Source: Deinococcales bacterium (GTDB taxonomy: Bacteria > Deinococcota > Deinococci > Deinococcales > Deinococcaceae). From it: a stretch of DNA of 12,630 nt. Both the position numbers and the translations under genes were made by a program. The notes beneath the pieces are model-generated. The model was not told the DNA's origin. It ran no database searches and saw nothing but the letters and a program-made list of their open reading frames with translations. Below, piece by piece: positions 11,174-12,630 of this stretch. Location: positions 1 to 12,630 of the forward strand of contig JANYFS010000283.1 of the NCBI GenBank assembly GCA_025359705.1. Direction: 5' to 3'. Within the stretch, counting starts at the first letter, position 1, and each line of letters starts with the position of its first letter.

Positions 11174-12630
11174 TTAAAACTTATGCTCGAGCAGACCCAT
11201 CACTTCGGTTGCGGCCTCGAGGATCACCGTGCCTGGGCCGAAAATGGCGGATACTCCGCTCGAGCGCAGGAATTCGTAGTCTTGGGGCGGGATTACGCCG
11301 CCCACAATCACCAAAATTTCGTTGGCTCCTGCGGCTCTAAGCGCTGCCAGCAGTTGAGGAACCAAGGTTTTGTGGCCTGCGGCTTGGCTGGAGACCCCCA
11401 CCACATGCACATCGTTGTCGATGGCTTGTTGGGCGGCTTCTTGGGGGGTAGCAAACAGCGGCCCCATGTCCACATCGAAACCGAAGTCGGCAAAGGCGGT
11501 GGCGATCACCTTTGCCCCACGGTCATGCCCATCTTGGCCCATTTTTGTCACCAGCATTCGGGGGCGACGACCCTCGAGGGCGGCAAAGGCGTTGATCCGC
11601 TGCATTAATGCCTGCATCCCCGAATCTTGGGCATAACTCGAGGCGTACACCCCACTGAGGGTTTTGATTTCGGCACGGTGCCGCCCCCACACCTCCTCGA
11701 GCGCATCCGAGACCTCGCCCACTGTAGCCCGCAGCCGCATGGCCTGCACCGTCACCTCGAGCAGATTTTCTTCGCCAGACTGAGCAGCTTTTTTCAGGCG
11801 CTCGAGGGCATTTTGTACTGCTTCCGTGTCCCGTGTGGCCCGAATCCGCTCGAGGCGGACAATTTGTGCTGCCCGCACTTGGGCATTATCAATCTCGAGG
11901 ACGGGAAGGGGTTCCTCCTGTGCCAAACGGTATTTGTTCACCCCCACAATGGTATCCAAACCCTGGTCGATGCGGGCCTGCTTGCGAGCAGCGCTTTCCT
12001 CGATTCGCAGTTTGGGAATGCCGCTGGCAATGGCTTTAGTCATGCCGCCCAAGGTTTCAATTTCCGCCAAAATCTCTTTGGCCCGCTTGACCAGTGTGTG
12101 GGTCAGCGATTCCATTGCATACGAGCCACCAAAGGGGTCAATGACCTGGGTGATGTCGGTTTCTTCGGCAATGATCAACTGGGTGTTGCGGGCAATGCGG
12201 GCGCTGGTTTCGGTGGGCAACCCCACGGCTTCGTCGAAGGCATTGGTATGCAGGCTTTGGGTTCCGCCCAGCACGGCTGCCAGCGCCTCGAGGGTGGTAC
12301 GCACAATGTTGTTGTAGGGGTCTTGGGCGGTGAGGCTCCAGCCCGAAGTCTGGCAATGGGTTCTCAGGGCGCTCGAGAGGGGGTTTTTGGGGCCAAAAGG
12401 CGCGATCAATTCGGCCCACAGCAGGCGTGCCGCCCGCAACTTGGCGACTTCGGTGAGAAAATTCATACCGATGCCAAAGAAAAAAGACAAACGCGGCGCA
12501 AACTGATCAATCTCGAGGCCACGATCCAGCGCGGCCCGCACATACTCGAGACCATCCGCTAGGGTATAGGCCAGCTCGAGGGCGGCATCGGCCCCCGCTT
12601 CTTGCAGGTGGTAGCCCGAAATGGAAATGC
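11174..12630 (-). CDS. scpA: Methylmalonyl-CoA mutase, catalytic subunit (5' end outside window)
   Basis: Adenosylcobalamin-dependent enzyme that interconverts (R)-methylmalonyl-CoA and succinyl-CoA, linking propionyl-CoA to the citric acid cycle in the cytoplasm. Some 484 C-terminal residues are visible; the frame is open to base 12630 (ISISGYHLQEAGADAALELAYTLADG...), so the N-terminus lies beyond the edge. The TIM-barrel part includes SGWSLTAQDPYNNIVRTTLEALAAVLGGTQSLHTNAFDEA and DPFGGSYAMESLT. The last 127 residues (encoded by about 11177-11557) are the B12-binding domain: DGHDRGAK, whose His is the lower cobalt ligand, then VGVSSQAAGHKTL and VIVGGVIPPQDY. Barrel and B12 domain are fused in one chain, as in the catalytic subunit. 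The usual companion meaB is 2.3 kb further on. Its promoter is outside the window. CTCGAG is dense (about fifteen sites). Confidence 0.96.
   Translation of the reverse strand, partial: ISISGYHLQEAGADAALELAYTLADGLEYVRAALDRGLEIDQFAPRLSFFFGIGMNFLTEVAKLRAARLLWAELIAPFGPKNPLSSALRTHCQTSGWSLTAQDPYNNIVRTTLEALAAVLGGTQSLHTNAFDEAVGLPTETSARIARNTQLIIAEETDITQVIDPFGGSYAMESLTHTLVKRAKEILAEIETLGGMTKAIASGIPKLRIEESAARKQARIDQGLDTIVGVNKYRLAQEEPLPVLEIDNAQVRAAQIVRLERIRATRDTEAVQNALERLKKAAQSGEENLLEVTVQAMRLRATVGEVSDALEEVWGRHRAEIKTLSGVYASSYAQDSGMQALMQRINAFAALEGRRPRMLVTKMGQDGHDRGAKVIATAFADFGFDVDMGPLFATPQEAAQQAIDNDVHVVGVSSQAAGHKTLVPQLLAALRAAGANEILVIVGGVIPPQDYEFLRSSGVSAIFGPGTVILEAATEVMGLLEHKF

Larger units (their letters stand above)
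1..12630. repeat. Dispersed highly iterated palindrome CTCGAG
   Basis: I count about 96 copies by eye, one per 130 bp, against about 3 expected for a random hexamer. Copies occur in every gene, in all three codon phases (Leu-Glu, x-Arg-x and x-Ser-Ser/Arg), in spacers and in two terminator stems. The longest copy-free stretch is 2389-3245. Confidence 0.95.

Noticed and set aside
11627..12562. 311-codon plus-strand open frame opposite the mutase gene
   Set aside because: Shadow of the conserved mutase frame, with no ribosome site or recognisable domain.
1..12630. CTCGAG sites as XhoI cloning junctions or linkers
   Set aside because: There are far too many, and they sit in intact, conserved coding frames with natural flanks.

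Overview
The window looks like ordinary bacterial chromosome, roughly half G+C, and probably comes from the Deinococcus-Thermus lineage. The support is indirect. The HisB sequence resembles what I recall of Deinococcus HisB. The hisB promoter has its -10 hexamer only 7 nt from the ATG with no Shine-Dalgarno, the leaderless layout common in Deinococcus. A catabolic methylmalonyl-CoA mutase with MeaB is also present. I would not name a genus. The strongest signature is the palindrome CTCGAG, which I count by hand about 96 times in 12.6 kb (about 3 expected by chance), in genes and spacers alike and in all reading frames.

Layout. (1) 1-2718, minus strand: a xylan-use cluster of a LacI-type repressor, a secreted GH10 endo-xylanase, and the 5' end of a cytoplasmic GH43 beta-xylosidase that carries a 1-nt frameshift near the window edge. 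(2) 2719-3727: a 1-kb divergent regulatory region with a clear sigma70 promoter for the repressor, two LacI-type operator candidates, several inverted repeats and three arrays of 11-12 bp tandem repeats. (3) 3728-5932, plus strand: a secreted GH3 glycoside hydrolase, closed by a terminator. (4) 6146-6970, plus strand: a PhzF-family isomerase with its own promoter and a leader hairpin that covers its Shine-Dalgarno. (5) 7187-7771, minus strand: hisB, leaderless and flanked on both sides by the same heptanucleotide repeat family. (6) 7919-12630, minus strand: methylmalonyl-CoA mutase (N-terminus outside the window) and its chaperone GTPase meaB, separated by three tandem paralogues of a small secreted two-cysteine protein that I cannot name.

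How the genes fit together. The GH10 enzyme would cut xylan outside the cell, the GH43 enzyme would finish xylo-oligosaccharides inside, and the secreted GH3 exo-enzyme would trim non-reducing ends outside. The LacI protein is placed to sense a sugar and control both arms and itself. No sugar transporter is in view. The mutase and MeaB serve propionyl-CoA/methylmalonyl-CoA metabolism. The secreted paralogues between them are the least understood part of the window.

A second recurrent feature is short tandem duplication (7-15 bp units, about a dozen instances). The three inside genes have unit lengths divisible by three and lie in or beside signal peptides.
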